Origin: a virus
Strand: one strand, 5' to 3'
DNA: 26,210 bases
IMG/VR virus record: IMGVR_UViG_3300010389_000110
Location: 1 to 26,210 of that record
The notes beneath the pieces are model-generated. The model worked only from the letters and a program-made list of their open reading frames with translations. It was not told where the DNA came from and did not search any database. Shown here piece after piece: positions 1-10,400 of the stretch (its first letter is position 1; each line of letters begins with the position of its first letter). The translations under genes and the position numbers were made by a program.

Positions 1-1
1 A

Positions 2-3000
2 GGTTGGGATACTACAACAGGATTCTTAAATGATAAGAGTCAGAGAATTCAAGACAGTTTCTATTATCAGTATTTCTCATATGATTTAAAGTCAAAAACT
101 CAATTCTCAGAATGGGATGACGCAGTATCTAGTTTAAATCATGTATCTGGATTTAAAAAGTTTTCAACTTTTGAAGTGGAATCTTCAACGGAAACTGCCA
201 ATCCAGTTAGTATTTCATACTCAGAATTAAATTCAGTTTCAGATTTAATCTCTATAGTTGATTTGAATTCTTATGTTGATTTTGACATGGTTTCTGAAAA
301 TTCATATCTTCTTGATGGTAGAGTCGCATCTGACCAAATTATATTTAATACAATTCCAATTCAAGATTATGCCGAATCTATCGGGAATAGAGTCTTAATG
401 ATAGATGATTTTAGTGGAGAATTTAATAATCTTCCAAGAGAAGAAAGATTTGTTGTTGCTGATAGATTCCCAATTTTCCAAACTAGATTTAGAAAGTATT
501 TTACATATGTTAAGGATAAACTATTCTTCAATGAGAGGCAGTTTGGGATAATTACAGTAATTCATGATAATCTGGAAGGTTATGTCTCTCAATATGGTAG
601 ATTAGATACTGTAGGTGAATTAGGAAACTTTGAATTTAAGATTAATGGAAATTTTGGAGAAATTACTTTCAATCCATTTGATTATGAATTTAATGACTTT
701 GATATTGAGTTAGTATCATATAGTTTATTTGATACTTTTGTTGGTTTGGGTTCTACTACTCAAGAATTTTATAATCTTGGTGATATTGTTATATTCAATA
801 ATCAGACTTCACAAATTCCTAGCGGAACGACATCGACAGTTGGAATTTCTACAATAAGTTCTTCATATAGATCTTCCAAGATTTTAGTTACTTTAAATGA
901 TAATAATGGACAATTTAGAGAATCTGTCGAATTAAATGTCACACATGATGGATCAGAAGTTTATATTTCAGAATATGGAAAAATATACACAGAATCTATT
1001 AATCCTCCGATAGGATTTGCAACTTATAGTGGGGTTATTTCTGGATCAAATATTATCATTAATGCAACTCCAACAGTTGCTTATGGATCACCTTTAGAGA
1101 TTAATACTTTCAATATTTCTATTGGCAATATTACAAAAACAACTCCCGGAATCTTAGCATTAAGTAACACAAGATTAGAATCTGGTTATGTTGATATAGG
1201 AGCAACTCCTACTCCAGTTCCTGTTGAAATACACGAACATACTCTTGTTTATGGAGGATCTTATTATTACTTATCTATTGAGGACCAAACATTTGGTAAT
1301 TCAGTTTTTAATTCACTGGAACTTACTACTGTCAATAATGATACTGACGTATATCAAACTGAATTTGGAAATGTAATTAGTGACAATTCTTTAACTGAAC
1401 TTGGAACTTTTGAGACTCAAATTGTTGGTAACAGATGCAAACTATTCTTTACGCCATTACCCGATAGAAATATTGCTGTTAGATATTATTATCAGGGAGT
1501 AAAAACTATTACCGAAAACCCAGAAACTCCAGGTGAATTAATTCTATCCCTCAACGAATCTCAAATTAACTCATACACAACTGATTATATTGGAACAGAA
1601 AATGCTATAAGAAGATCTTTTGAACTCTATCATAAAAATCTTAGAATTCTTAGAAGAGTATTTAATGCATCAAGTTTTACTTCTGTCAATTTAACCGAAG
1701 ATACTATTAGAATTCCAAATCATTATTTTGTTACTGGTGAGGAAGTTGTATATGATACGAATGGTGATGATCCTATTGGAATAGCAGCTACTGATATTCC
1801 TGGAATTGGGGTTACTACTGTATTGCCATCAACTCTTTACATTGTTAAGGAGAATGATTTGTTTGTAAGAGTTGCCGCGTCAGCATCTCAGGCATTAAAG
1901 TCTGTTCCCGATTATCTGAATTTGACTTCTTATGGAACTGGAACAAATCATACATTCACGGGCAAAAATGGAAATCCAAGATCTCTGATTACCATTGATA
2001 ATATGATTCAACAACCCATAGTTCCGACTTCATTTGAGACGACAATATCACAACCTGTGGGATTGAAAGATGTTAGAGTCAAAGTCGAAAATCCTGAAGT
2101 GTTTATTGGTGGAGATATATTCAGAGTTGATAACGAAATCTTAAGAGTTAAAGTCGTTGGATTTGGTGCAACAAATACTCTATTGGTCAATAGATTTTGG
2201 TTAGGATCTCTCCCAGGAGTTCATACTGTTGGAGCTGCTTGTACCAAGCTAACAGGAGACTATAATATTGTCAACAATACAATTTACTTCTATGATCCCC
2301 CATATGGACCAATTCCAATCACTCCAACTAATCCAAAACCAGATGAGGTTGATTTTGTTGGAATTGCTACAGGATCTTCATTCTCGGGAAGAATATTTAA
2401 TAAATCTGGACAAATTAATGGTGAAAATCCAACATATTCTGATAATGTATTATTTGATGGACTTTCTGAACAGTTTACTGGAATTAGAAGTGAATTTACG
2501 TTAACGGAGAGTGGATTATCGGTATCTGGAGTTTCGACATCAAATCTGTTTGTTTTAGTGAAGAATATTCTTCAAGTTCCGTTTGACGAACAAAACAGTC
2601 CAAATGGAGCATTCACCCTTGGCCAATCTCTTGATGGAGGAACTTCAATTATCTTCAAACAAGAGGAAGAAGTTTCAAATCTTGATGATATAAACTCAAC
2701 AAATCTTCCTGCAAGTGGAATAATCGTAAGCACAGGATCTACATTTGGGGCAGGATATCAACCATTGAGAACTCCTGGTGCATCTATAACAATTGCTGAT
2801 GATGGATCAATCTCAAATGTAACAATTGGGACGACTGGAAGTGGATATAGACTAGTTGGTGGAAAAGAAATTTTAGTTACAACTTCTTCTGGAATTTCTT
2901 CGGGATCTGATACTATATCTCTCAATGAAGAGAGAGGATTGTTTGATAAACTGGCATACTCATCTTCTTCAGTATGTAGTATTGGAGTTGGTACAATTTA

Positions 3001-5884
3001 TAATGATGTTCAGATTATCGGATTTGATCAAATAAGTTCTACAATAACTCTTTCGGAAAACCTAGATGTAGATCTTCCAGCAGATTCTCAAGTTTTAATT
3101 AAATTGAACGATTTAAATACAGAATTGGTTGATATTGGAATTAGAACAGAAAGTCAATCAGACTATGATGTGACTTATCTTGGATTTACTACAGTTATTA
3201 ATGGTTCTATTTCATCAACTTTGAATTTGGTTAATCCTGGAATAGCTTTAACTGCTTTCTATGATATTTTCGAAACTCGTGCGTCACAATCAGTTTCTGT
3301 AGGATCTACAGTAGTTTACGTTAATAGTATTAGAAATATTAATAATATTAACAATTATATTACAATAAATTCCAATTTTAATGTAAAGATTACTGGAATT
3401 GGAAATACTTTTATTACTGTCGATACTCCATTAGCATCTATTGCGGAAAATGATGTTGTAACTATTAGAAGATATTCCCCTCCAGAAATTGTATTTGATT
3501 CTCCTGTCGGTTACTCCGATATTCCATTAATTTATAGTTCGGATTCTGGATCTTCTGGAATTGGGTCAGGAGCAAAACTTGATTTGGTGGTCGGCGGCGA
3601 TGGTAGTGTTATTGACTTTAAATTCAAAAATAATGGATATGGATATAGACCGTTTGATGTGTTGACAGTTCCTACTGGTGGATTAACTGGAATTCCAACA
3701 GATCCTTCGCAGACATTTAGTGAGTTTAAAATATTTGTTGATGATGTATATGATACTAAGTTCTCATCTTGGTCTATTGGAGATCTTCAAGTTATTGATA
3801 ATTTTGATGATTTATTTGATAACACAAGACAAATTTTCCCAATAAAAATTAATGGAGAAACAAAATCTCTTAGGGCGAAAAAGGGATCTAGTATTGATAT
3901 TCAGGCAACCTTATTGGTTTTATTTAATGATATTCTTCAGGTTCCTGGCGAAGGATATACATTTAGGGGTGGAAGTATTATTTACTTCCCAGAACCACCA
4001 AAATTCGGAGATACTGTTACTATAATATTCTATAGAGGAAATGGAGATGTTGATGTTTTGGATGTTGATGTTTTAGAGTCAATTAAAGTTGGTGACTCAT
4101 TGAACATAGTTAGTGATGTTAAGAGACTAAATCAAACAGAAAGAATCGTTTCAGAGATTGTATCTTCTGATTATGCAAATACTTTAATTTATTCGGACAG
4201 AGGAATTGTCAACGACTTTAATTTCTTGAGACCCGTTATTTTATCTAAACAAACTGTAGATGCTGTTATTGATGGTCAATTTGTTGGAAAGGATAGAGTT
4301 TACTATGAATCAAATATATTCCCATCGGCAAAATTAATATCAAATATAACTGGAGTCTCTTCATCATTTTATATTGATAGCTTAAAACCATTTTTTGACA
4401 ACGCGGCAGAAATTATTGAAGATAGAGAAAGAAATAGGATTAAAATTATAGACCAAACACAAAAATCTGCTGCCAGAGCAACCTGTCAAGTAACAGATGG
4501 TGAAGTTACCTCAATCAATATTGTTGATGGGGGTGAGGGATATGTTACAGCACCTAATGTTTCAATTGAATATCCATATTTCTCAAATCCATCTCCAATA
4601 GGTATAGCATTAACAAATATTGACACCCTAATTGGAACAATATCCTCTACAGGTATTTCAACTGCGATTATTGGTGAATTTTTATCTGGTCAAAATAGTG
4701 GTGCCTCAGCAATTCTTGCTGGAATAACTACTGATAATTATATTGAGATTCTGCCAATTAACTTGAATAGATTTCAAGTGGGTGAAAAAATAAATCTCTT
4801 TGAAAGTGGATTTAGTGCGGACATTCTTAGCGTAGATTCTACAGAATTTGCTACGGCAACAGCAACAATATCTTCAGGATCAGTTGATTCAATTACAATA
4901 ACAAATCCAGGAATTGGATATACTTATGGACCAATCGAGCAGTTGCAAGTCACATCAAATGGTTCTGGATATCCGGCAACTCTGAATGAATCTAATAGTA
5001 CATTTACTTCTGCAAGACTTAAGTCTAAGACTGGAATTGGTAAAAATGCTTCAGTGGATATCAACTTAATTGTTGATCCAATTACCGAAAATTTTGCAAT
5101 TGACATAAACAATCTCAATATTACTTCAAAAGGATTCAAATATTCTGTTGGGGATATTTTAGAAGTTGATGTTTTTGATAATCCTGGGATTGGAGAAACT
5201 TTTAGAAATTATCCTTTGAAAAATCCATTTAGATTTGAAGTTGTGAAAATAGAATCTCCAAAAATAACCATTGATCCTCCAACAACAAAAACTGAAATAA
5301 TTCCTGATGTTTCATATGCTTCTGGAGATTTTGGTGTTGTTGTTGGAGTTAGTAATATTGACAGAGTTATTGTTGGAAGTATTGATCCACCAGCAATTGT
5401 TTTTGATATGTATATTCCAGAAGATTCTATTCTAAGAGATGAAGATTTTATTGGAAATACTGTTGTTGGATCTGCAATAACAATTTCTCAATTACAAACA
5501 GGAGATTATTTCTCAATTTCCAATTCAACAGTTGGAAATATTCCAAATACATCTTACAGTATTGATGGGCAAGTTGTTGGTGTATCCACGAATTTGAATA
5601 ACATTTACCAGGTACTTTTCTCGCAAATTATACAAATAAATCATCCAAAATATGGTTTAATTTATATAAATCGAGTTTCATGTCCTATACAGAATTTAAC
5701 TAGTGAGTTTGATGGAACTTTGGGACAAAGTGATATTGCAGAGTTTAGTTGGGGCAAAATTTCAAACCTAGATAAAAGAATTTTTCCAAAAGAATTTAGT
5801 GTGGACTTAACTTCCGCTCAAAATCATCCAATTATTCAAAGATATAATCCATTGAAAATTGCAAATTATGTTTATTCTTCCTAA
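2..5884 (+). CDS. Giant modular baseplate/structural protein in the gp7 position (5' end missing)
   Basis: The reading frame is open from the left edge, so the true start lies upstream; 1960 residues are visible. A GTG at 176 is only an internal codon. The first visible residues carry a motif with DSFYYQYFSY, a W and a HVSGFKKF stretch, which I associate with large cyanophage structural proteins. Three diverged repeats follow (about 470-760, 845-1140 and 1230-1515), each centred on a (S/T)E(Y/F)G or SQYG core. Further on are an H-x-F-x-TG module (1693-1990), an RG-type module (2040-2290), two ILQVP modules (2551 and 3932), several GxGY repeats (2816-4985) and an SGA-type module (4631-4830). 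The C-terminus has an FSWGKI motif and ends near NPLKIANYVYSS. It lies directly upstream of gp8, where T4 carries gp7 (1032 residues, baseplate wedge), so a wedge/baseplate role is likely. The alternative is the VrlC-like protein of cyanophages. Homology to T4 gp7 itself is not visible by eye. Confidence 0.7.
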   Translation, partial: GWDTTTGFLNDKSQRIQDSFYYQYFSYDLKSKTQFSEWDDAVSSLNHVSGFKKFSTFEVESSTETANPVSISYSELNSVSDLISIVDLNSYVDFDMVSENSYLLDGRVASDQIIFNTIPIQDYAESIGNRVLMIDDFSGEFNNLPREERFVVADRFPIFQTRFRKYFTYVKDKLFFNERQFGIITVIHDNLEGYVSQYGRLDTVGELGNFEFKINGNFGEITFNPFDYEFNDFDIELVSYSLFDTFVGLGSTTQEFYNLGDIVIFNNQTSQIPSGTTSTVGISTISSSYRSSKILVTLNDNNGQFRESVELNVTHDGSEVYISEYGKIYTESINPPIGFATYSGVISGSNIIINATPTVAYGSPLEINTFNISIGNITKTTPGILALSNTRLESGYVDIGATPTPVPVEIHEHTLVYGGSYYYLSIEDQTFGNSVFNSLELTTVNNDTDVYQTEFGNVISDNSLTELGTFETQIVGNRCKLFFTPLPDRNIAVRYYYQGVKTITENPETPGELILSLNESQINSYTTDYIGTENAIRRSFELYHKNLRILRRVFNASSFTSVNLTEDTIRIPNHYFVTGEEVVYDTNGDDPIGIAATDIPGIGVTTVLPSTLYIVKENDLFVRVAASASQALKSVPDYLNLTSYGTGTNHTFTGKNGNPRSLITIDNMIQQPIVPTSFETTISQPVGLKDVRVKVENPEVFIGGDIFRVDNEILRVKVVGFGATNTLLVNRFWLGSLPGVHTVGAACTKLTGDYNIVNNTIYFYDPPYGPIPITPTNPKPDEVDFVGIATGSSFSGRIFNKSGQINGENPTYSDNVLFDGLSEQFTGIRSEFTLTESGLSVSGVSTSNLFVLVKNILQVPFDEQNSPNGAFTLGQSLDGGTSIIFKQEEEVSNLDDINSTNLPASGIIVSTGSTFGAGYQPLRTPGASITIADDGSISNVTIGTTGSGYRLVGGKEILVTTSSGISSGSDTISLNEERGLFDKLAYSSSSVCSIGVGTIYNDVQIIGFDQISSTITLSENLDVDLPADSQVLIKLNDLNTELVDIGIRTESQSDYDVTYLGFTTVINGSISSTLNLVNPGIALTAFYDIFETRASQSVSVGSTVVYVNSIRNINNINNYITINSNFNVKITGIGNTFITVDTPLASIAENDVVTIRRYSPPEIVFDSPVGYSDIPLIYSSDSGSSGIGSGAKLDLVVGGDGSVIDFKFKNNGYGYRPFDVLTVPTGGLTGIPTDPSQTFSEFKIFVDDVYDTKFSSWSIGDLQVIDNFDDLFDNTRQIFPIKINGETKSLRAKKGSSIDIQATLLVLFNDILQVPGEGYTFRGGSIIYFPEPPKFGDTVTIIFYRGNGDVDVLDVDVLESIKVGDSLNIVSDVKRLNQTERIVSEIVSSDYANTLIYSDRGIVNDFNFLRPVILSKQTVDAVIDGQFVGKDRVYYESNIFPSAKLISNITGVSSSFYIDSLKPFFDNAAEIIEDRERNRIKIIDQTQKSAARATCQVTDGEVTSINIVDGGEGYVTAPNVSIEYPYFSNPSPIGIALTNIDTLIGTISSTGISTAIIGEFLSGQNSGASAILAGITTDNYIEILPINLNRFQVGEKINLFESGFSADILSVDSTEFATATATISSGSVDSITITNPGIGYTYGPIEQLQVTSNGSGYPATLNESNSTFTSARLKSKTGIGKNASVDINLIVDPITENFAIDINNLNITSKGFKYSVGDILEVDVFDNPGIGETFRNYPLKNPFRFEVVKIESPKITIDPPTTKTEIIPDVSYASGDFGVVVGVSNIDRVIVGSIDPPAIVFDMYIPEDSILRDEDFIGNTVVGSAITISQLQTGDYFSISNSTVGNIPNTSYSIDGQVVGVSTNLNNIYQVLFSQIIQINHPKYGLIYINRVSCPIQNLTSEFDGTLGQSDIAEFSWGKISNLDKRIFPKEFSVDLTSAQNHPIIQRYNPLKIANYVYSS

Positions 5885-5892
5885 TTATGCTT

Positions 5893-5900
5893 TATAAATA
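5893..5900 (+). promoter_or_regulatory. T4-type late promoter box TATAAATA upstream of gp8
   Basis: A perfect TATAAATA lies in the 34-base gap between the gp7-position gene and gp8, 18 bases before the gp8 ATG. T4-like late promoters consist of this box about 6 bases before the transcript start, so the predicted leader is only about 13 bases. It would be read by host polymerase with a phage gp55-like late sigma factor, which is not in the window. Confidence 0.7.
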
Positions 5901-5918
5901 ATCAAAAAATGTTAAAAA

Positions 5919-7436
5919 ATGTCGGCAATTATAACTGACCAACTTAGAATATCCAATGCTCTTGGATTTATTGAAAAAGTTAATTCTGAGAATGAAGCAT
6001 ACTATGTGTTTTTGGGTCTCTCAAATTCGACCGAGTACTTATCTACTTGGGAAGAGTTACCTCCATTTCCAAGAGATAATTTTAATGAGGAGAATAAAAT
6101 ATGGGACACTATGTTTTCCCTCAAAAAGATATCACCAGGAGATGTTTCTCCTGTTGTGAGGAGAATTAATTGGGAATCTGGAAGAACTTATGATATGTAT
6201 CGTCATGATATAAGTATTGATAAGCGTACCAATCAAACAGATTCCACTTCATTATATTCTTCTGATTATTATGTTGTAACTCAAGATTATAGAGTTTACA
6301 TTTGTCTTCAAAACGGAACTTCTCCAGAATCTTCTAAAGGAAATCCTTCGTTAGATGAACCAACATTTACTGATTTTGAACCTAGATCTGCTGGTACTAG
6401 TGGAGATGGATATGTTTGGAAGTATCTTTATACAATAAGACCTAGTGAGATTACAAAATTTGATAGTACTAACTTTATTCCAGTTCCTAGAGACTGGAAG
6501 ACCAATCCCGACTATTCCGGTGTTATTGAAAATGCCTCAACAAGTGGACAATTAAAAATTGTCAATATTTTGGATAGAGGAACAAATTTAGGTGCTCCTG
6601 GTTTATATCAAAACATACCCATTAAAGGTGATGGAAGTGGAGCAACGGTGACTATTATTGTTGGAAGTGATAGAACAGTTGATAGTATATTTGTTTCAAA
6701 TGGTGGAAGTGGATATACTTATGGAACTGTTGATTTAGAAAACTCTGGATTATTTGATACTGATCCGCCAAAGTTTGACGTAATAATACCTCCAAAAGGA
6801 GGACATGGTGCAGATATTTATAGAGAGTTGGGAGCAACAAATGTATTGCTTTACTCTAGAATTGAGAATGATATTGGAGATCCTGATTTTATAGTTGGAA
6901 ATAAGGTTGCAAGAGTCGGAATTGTTCAAAATCCTGAGGCATTTGATTCAACTTCAATTCTAAACAAAGAGAAGGCAAGTTCTCTATATGCTCTTAAATT
7001 GAAAGAAAACTCAGCAAATATTTTACCAAATCTATCATTTACTCAAGACATTGCTGGAGTAGGAACTGCTGTTGGTAGAGTCGTTTCTTATAATAATGAA
7101 ACAGGAGTTTTAAAGTATTGGCAAGATAGAACTCTATATGGATATACAACATCTGGAATTTCTACATCATCTTCAAATGGATACAATCAAATTCAATTTA
7201 CTACCGAAGATAACATTGAAGTAAATTCGATTATTGTTGAAATTGATGATACTTTTAGCGGTATATCTACCACCATAAATAATGGTACTGTATACCTTGG
7301 TCAAAATTTTGAAAGTGGATTTGCTAACCCCGAAGTAAAAAAATATACAGGAGATATTATCTACGTTGATAATAGACCCTCAATTAGCAGATCTTCTAAT
7401 CAGAAAGAGGATATTAAAGTCGTTTTACAATTCTAA
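5919..7436 (+). CDS. 8: Baseplate wedge protein gp8
   Basis: 505 residues against 334 in T4 gp8. It is a subunit of the baseplate wedge, assembling around the tail hub in the infected cell. Recognisable gp8 signatures are the PPFPRD region (48-53), IWDTMFSLKKI near 61-71, the RRINW and YDMYRHDI block (81-98), GDGYVWKYLYTI (162-173) followed by FIPVP, and a C-terminal GDIIYVDNRPSISR stretch with a final hydrophobic VVLQF. T4 gp8 has GDGYVWEYLF and GEMIYMENRPPI in the same places. The extra length sits between these conserved parts and includes a GSGYT-type repeat near residues 254-275 and a fragment resembling the SGA-type module near 375-395. The ATG at 5919 is chosen because an earlier ATG at 5909 is in another frame and meets a stop after nine codons. 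No strong Shine-Dalgarno is visible; the leader is A-rich. DUF4815-type gene follows after 6 bases. Confidence 0.93.
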   Translation: MSAIITDQLRISNALGFIEKVNSENEAYYVFLGLSNSTEYLSTWEELPPFPRDNFNEENKIWDTMFSLKKISPGDVSPVVRRINWESGRTYDMYRHDISIDKRTNQTDSTSLYSSDYYVVTQDYRVYICLQNGTSPESSKGNPSLDEPTFTDFEPRSAGTSGDGYVWKYLYTIRPSEITKFDSTNFIPVPRDWKTNPDYSGVIENASTSGQLKIVNILDRGTNLGAPGLYQNIPIKGDGSGATVTIIVGSDRTVDSIFVSNGGSGYTYGTVDLENSGLFDTDPPKFDVIIPPKGGHGADIYRELGATNVLLYSRIENDIGDPDFIVGNKVARVGIVQNPEAFDSTSILNKEKASSLYALKLKENSANILPNLSFTQDIAGVGTAVGRVVSYNNETGVLKYWQDRTLYGYTTSGISTSSSNGYNQIQFTTEDNIEVNSIIVEIDDTFSGISTTINNGTVYLGQNFESGFANPEVKKYTGDIIYVDNRPSISRSSNQKEDIKVVLQF

Positions 7437-7442
7437 TCAATC

Positions 7443-10400
7443 ATGCCACAAGAAACTAATTTGAATGTAACTCCTTATTTTGATGATTTTGACGACAAAA
7501 AAAATTTTTACAAAGTTCTTTTTAAACCAGGATATCCAATTCAATCTAGAGAATTAACTACTTTACAGTCAATTCTACAAAATCAGATTGAAAAGTTTGG
7601 ATCTCATATTTTTAAGGAGGGTTCTCCTGTTCTTGGTGGCAATGTAGTTTATAACAACTATTTTGAAGGAATTCAGGTAGAACCAAACTATCTTGGAATT
7701 TCTGTAGATTCTTATTTGAACAATTTTATCGGAAAATATCTTATTGGACAAGATTCTCAAGTAAAAGCAAGAGTTGAACTTATTTTGCCTGCCAATGAGT
7801 CTCCAACTGGTAATACTATAATATATGTTTCATATAGGGATTCAAATTCATCACAAAACACACGAGAATTTAATTCCGGAGAAGTTCTCTTATCTCAGGA
7901 TGATGTCCCCATCGTTTCTGGTGGATTCACTACGATTCAATCTGGACAGGGAGTATCTAGAGTTACTTCGGAAAATTCTTCTATTGTTGGTTCTTCCGTC
8001 ACGATTGCTGATGGAGTTTACTTTATTAGAGGATATTTTGTAAATATTAATAGCGAAACTTTAATATTAGATCCCGTTGCAAATAATGTAAATTATAGTA
8101 TTGGATTAAAGATAAGTGAAGATATTGTCACATCCGATGATGATGAATCTTTAGTAGATAACTCACAAGGATTTACAAACTTTGCTGCACCTGGTGCAGA
8201 TAGACTTTCAATTACAGCATCTTTAACAAAATATTCATTTTCAGAATCTCAAGATGAAGGATATATTGAGTTATTTAAAGTTGTAGACGGATCTCCTGAT
8301 AGAGTTCAAAGAGATGCTGAGTATAATCTTCTTGCAAATGAGTTTGCTAGAAGGACTTATGATGAATCTGGAGACTATTATGTTGCTCCATTTAAAGTTG
8401 ATGTAAGAGAATCTCTTGATAATTTAAAGGGAAATAAGGGAATATTCAAAGAAGGTCAAACAACTTATGGTAATAATGTTGCTGATGAATCTCTAGGAAT
8501 TTATAAAGTATCTCCTGGAAAGGCATACATTAGAGGATTTGAAGTAGAAATTCCAAATCCAACCTTTATAGATTTTCCAAAACCAAGATTAACTAAAACA
8601 CTAAAAAATCAAAGTATTGTTTATACAACCGGATCAACTTTTACACTGAATAGAGTTAATGGAAATCCTTCTTTAGGAATTTCGACAGATTATACAGTAA
8701 CTCTAAGATCCGAAAGATTGGGAGTAGATGATAATATAGCACCAGGAAAGGAAATTGGTCTTGCTAGGGTCTATGATTTTGCTTTAGAGTCAGGGTCATA
8801 CAATAGCTTGTTCCCAAATTCCAATGAGTGGGATATTACTCTTTTTGATGTTCAACCATATATTGAATTTGAACTGAATAATCCAGTTACCTTGCAGGTT
8901 CCAACTTTTATTAAGGGTAGTTCTAGTGGTGCTTCTGCATATTTAAGAGAATCTATTACAAACTCTGGAATTGTTACTGCATATAATGTAGAAGGAAAGT
9001 TCTTAAGAGGTGAAAGACTAAGTTTTGATGGTATTCAAAATAATAGGATTGTAAAATCATTCACTCAATATGATGTAAATGATTTTAAATCAATTTATGG
9101 AGAACCAGTCGGATCTGGAGCAACCTTTAGTGCTGATTTAATACAGACAGTTAAAGCATTTGCTGGATTTGTTTCTATTTCTCCCGTAGTTGGTGGTATC
9201 AGTACAGTAACAAGTTCCGATTTCACATTCTCCGGCAAATCAAAGATCGATGATATTGTAGCATATTCAACTCCGGGCAATGTTGTACCAACATATGCAA
9301 AGGTATCATCTATTTCTGAAAGACAGTTGGAAATTGAAGAAGTTACTCCTGTTAGTGGAGTTTGCGTATCTACACTTCCTGCTTCAGAACTCTCTGTATC
9401 AGATTTTAGAATTTTAAAGTCTGGTCTTCAAAGTTCTACAGACAATACTTTATTTACAGTATTTCCAAAAGATAAAATATCTTCACTTAACTTAGAGAAT
9501 TCTGAATTAATAGTTAGAAGGCAAACTGTTATTAATATTTCTGGGAATAGTTCTCAAGTAATCGTATTACCAAATGATGAGAGATTTTTACCCTATGATG
9601 AAGAAAGATATTCCGTATTTTATCCAGATGGAAGTACCGACCCATTAAGAGAAGATAAATTATCCTTCACATTGGGATCTCAGAATCTAAGAATTAATGG
9701 ATTATCTGCTTCTACTGGAACTGCGGTTTTAACATATACAGTCAAAAAACTAAATGTATCTGCAAAGATAAAGAATAGAAATAGAGTTAATTCTATTGTT
9801 GTTGACAAATCGAAATATAATTATTCTGGAATTGGACAAACCACTGTCAATGATGGATTAGAATTTGGAAATTATCCATACGGAACAAGAGTTCAAGATG
9901 AAGACATTTGTTTAAGATATCCAGATGTTACAAAGTTGTTGGGAGTTTTTGAAACATCGGGCATTATTGGTACACCAGAACTTCAGTCTATTACTTTAGA
10001 TCTTAATACTCTTACAACATCTAATTTAATACTGGGAGAAGAAATTGTAGGACAGGAAAGTAAGTGTGTTGCTATTTTAGTAGAAAGAGTTAATACTAAT
10101 ACGGTCAGTTATATCAGTTTAAATTCGGCAGAATTCATTTCTGGCGAAGGAGTTCAATTTAAAGATTCTAATGTTGTTTCAACTATTTCTTCTTTAAATA
10201 GAGGAAATTGTAAAGATATTACTAGAGATTTTGTATTTGACAATGGGCAAAAAAATACTTTTTATGATTATGCAAAAATAACCAGAAAAGATAGGTCTAG
10301 AGAACCACTTAAAAAGTTAAAAATTGTTTTTGAATCAACTTCAATAAATTCTGCTGATGATGGAAGTTTTTTCTCGGTTGATTCTTATAGTCAATTTGAC

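Noticed and set aside
176-178. GTG as the start of the first gene
   Set aside because: The same frame is open to the left edge with protein-like sequence matching large structural proteins, so this is an internal valine.
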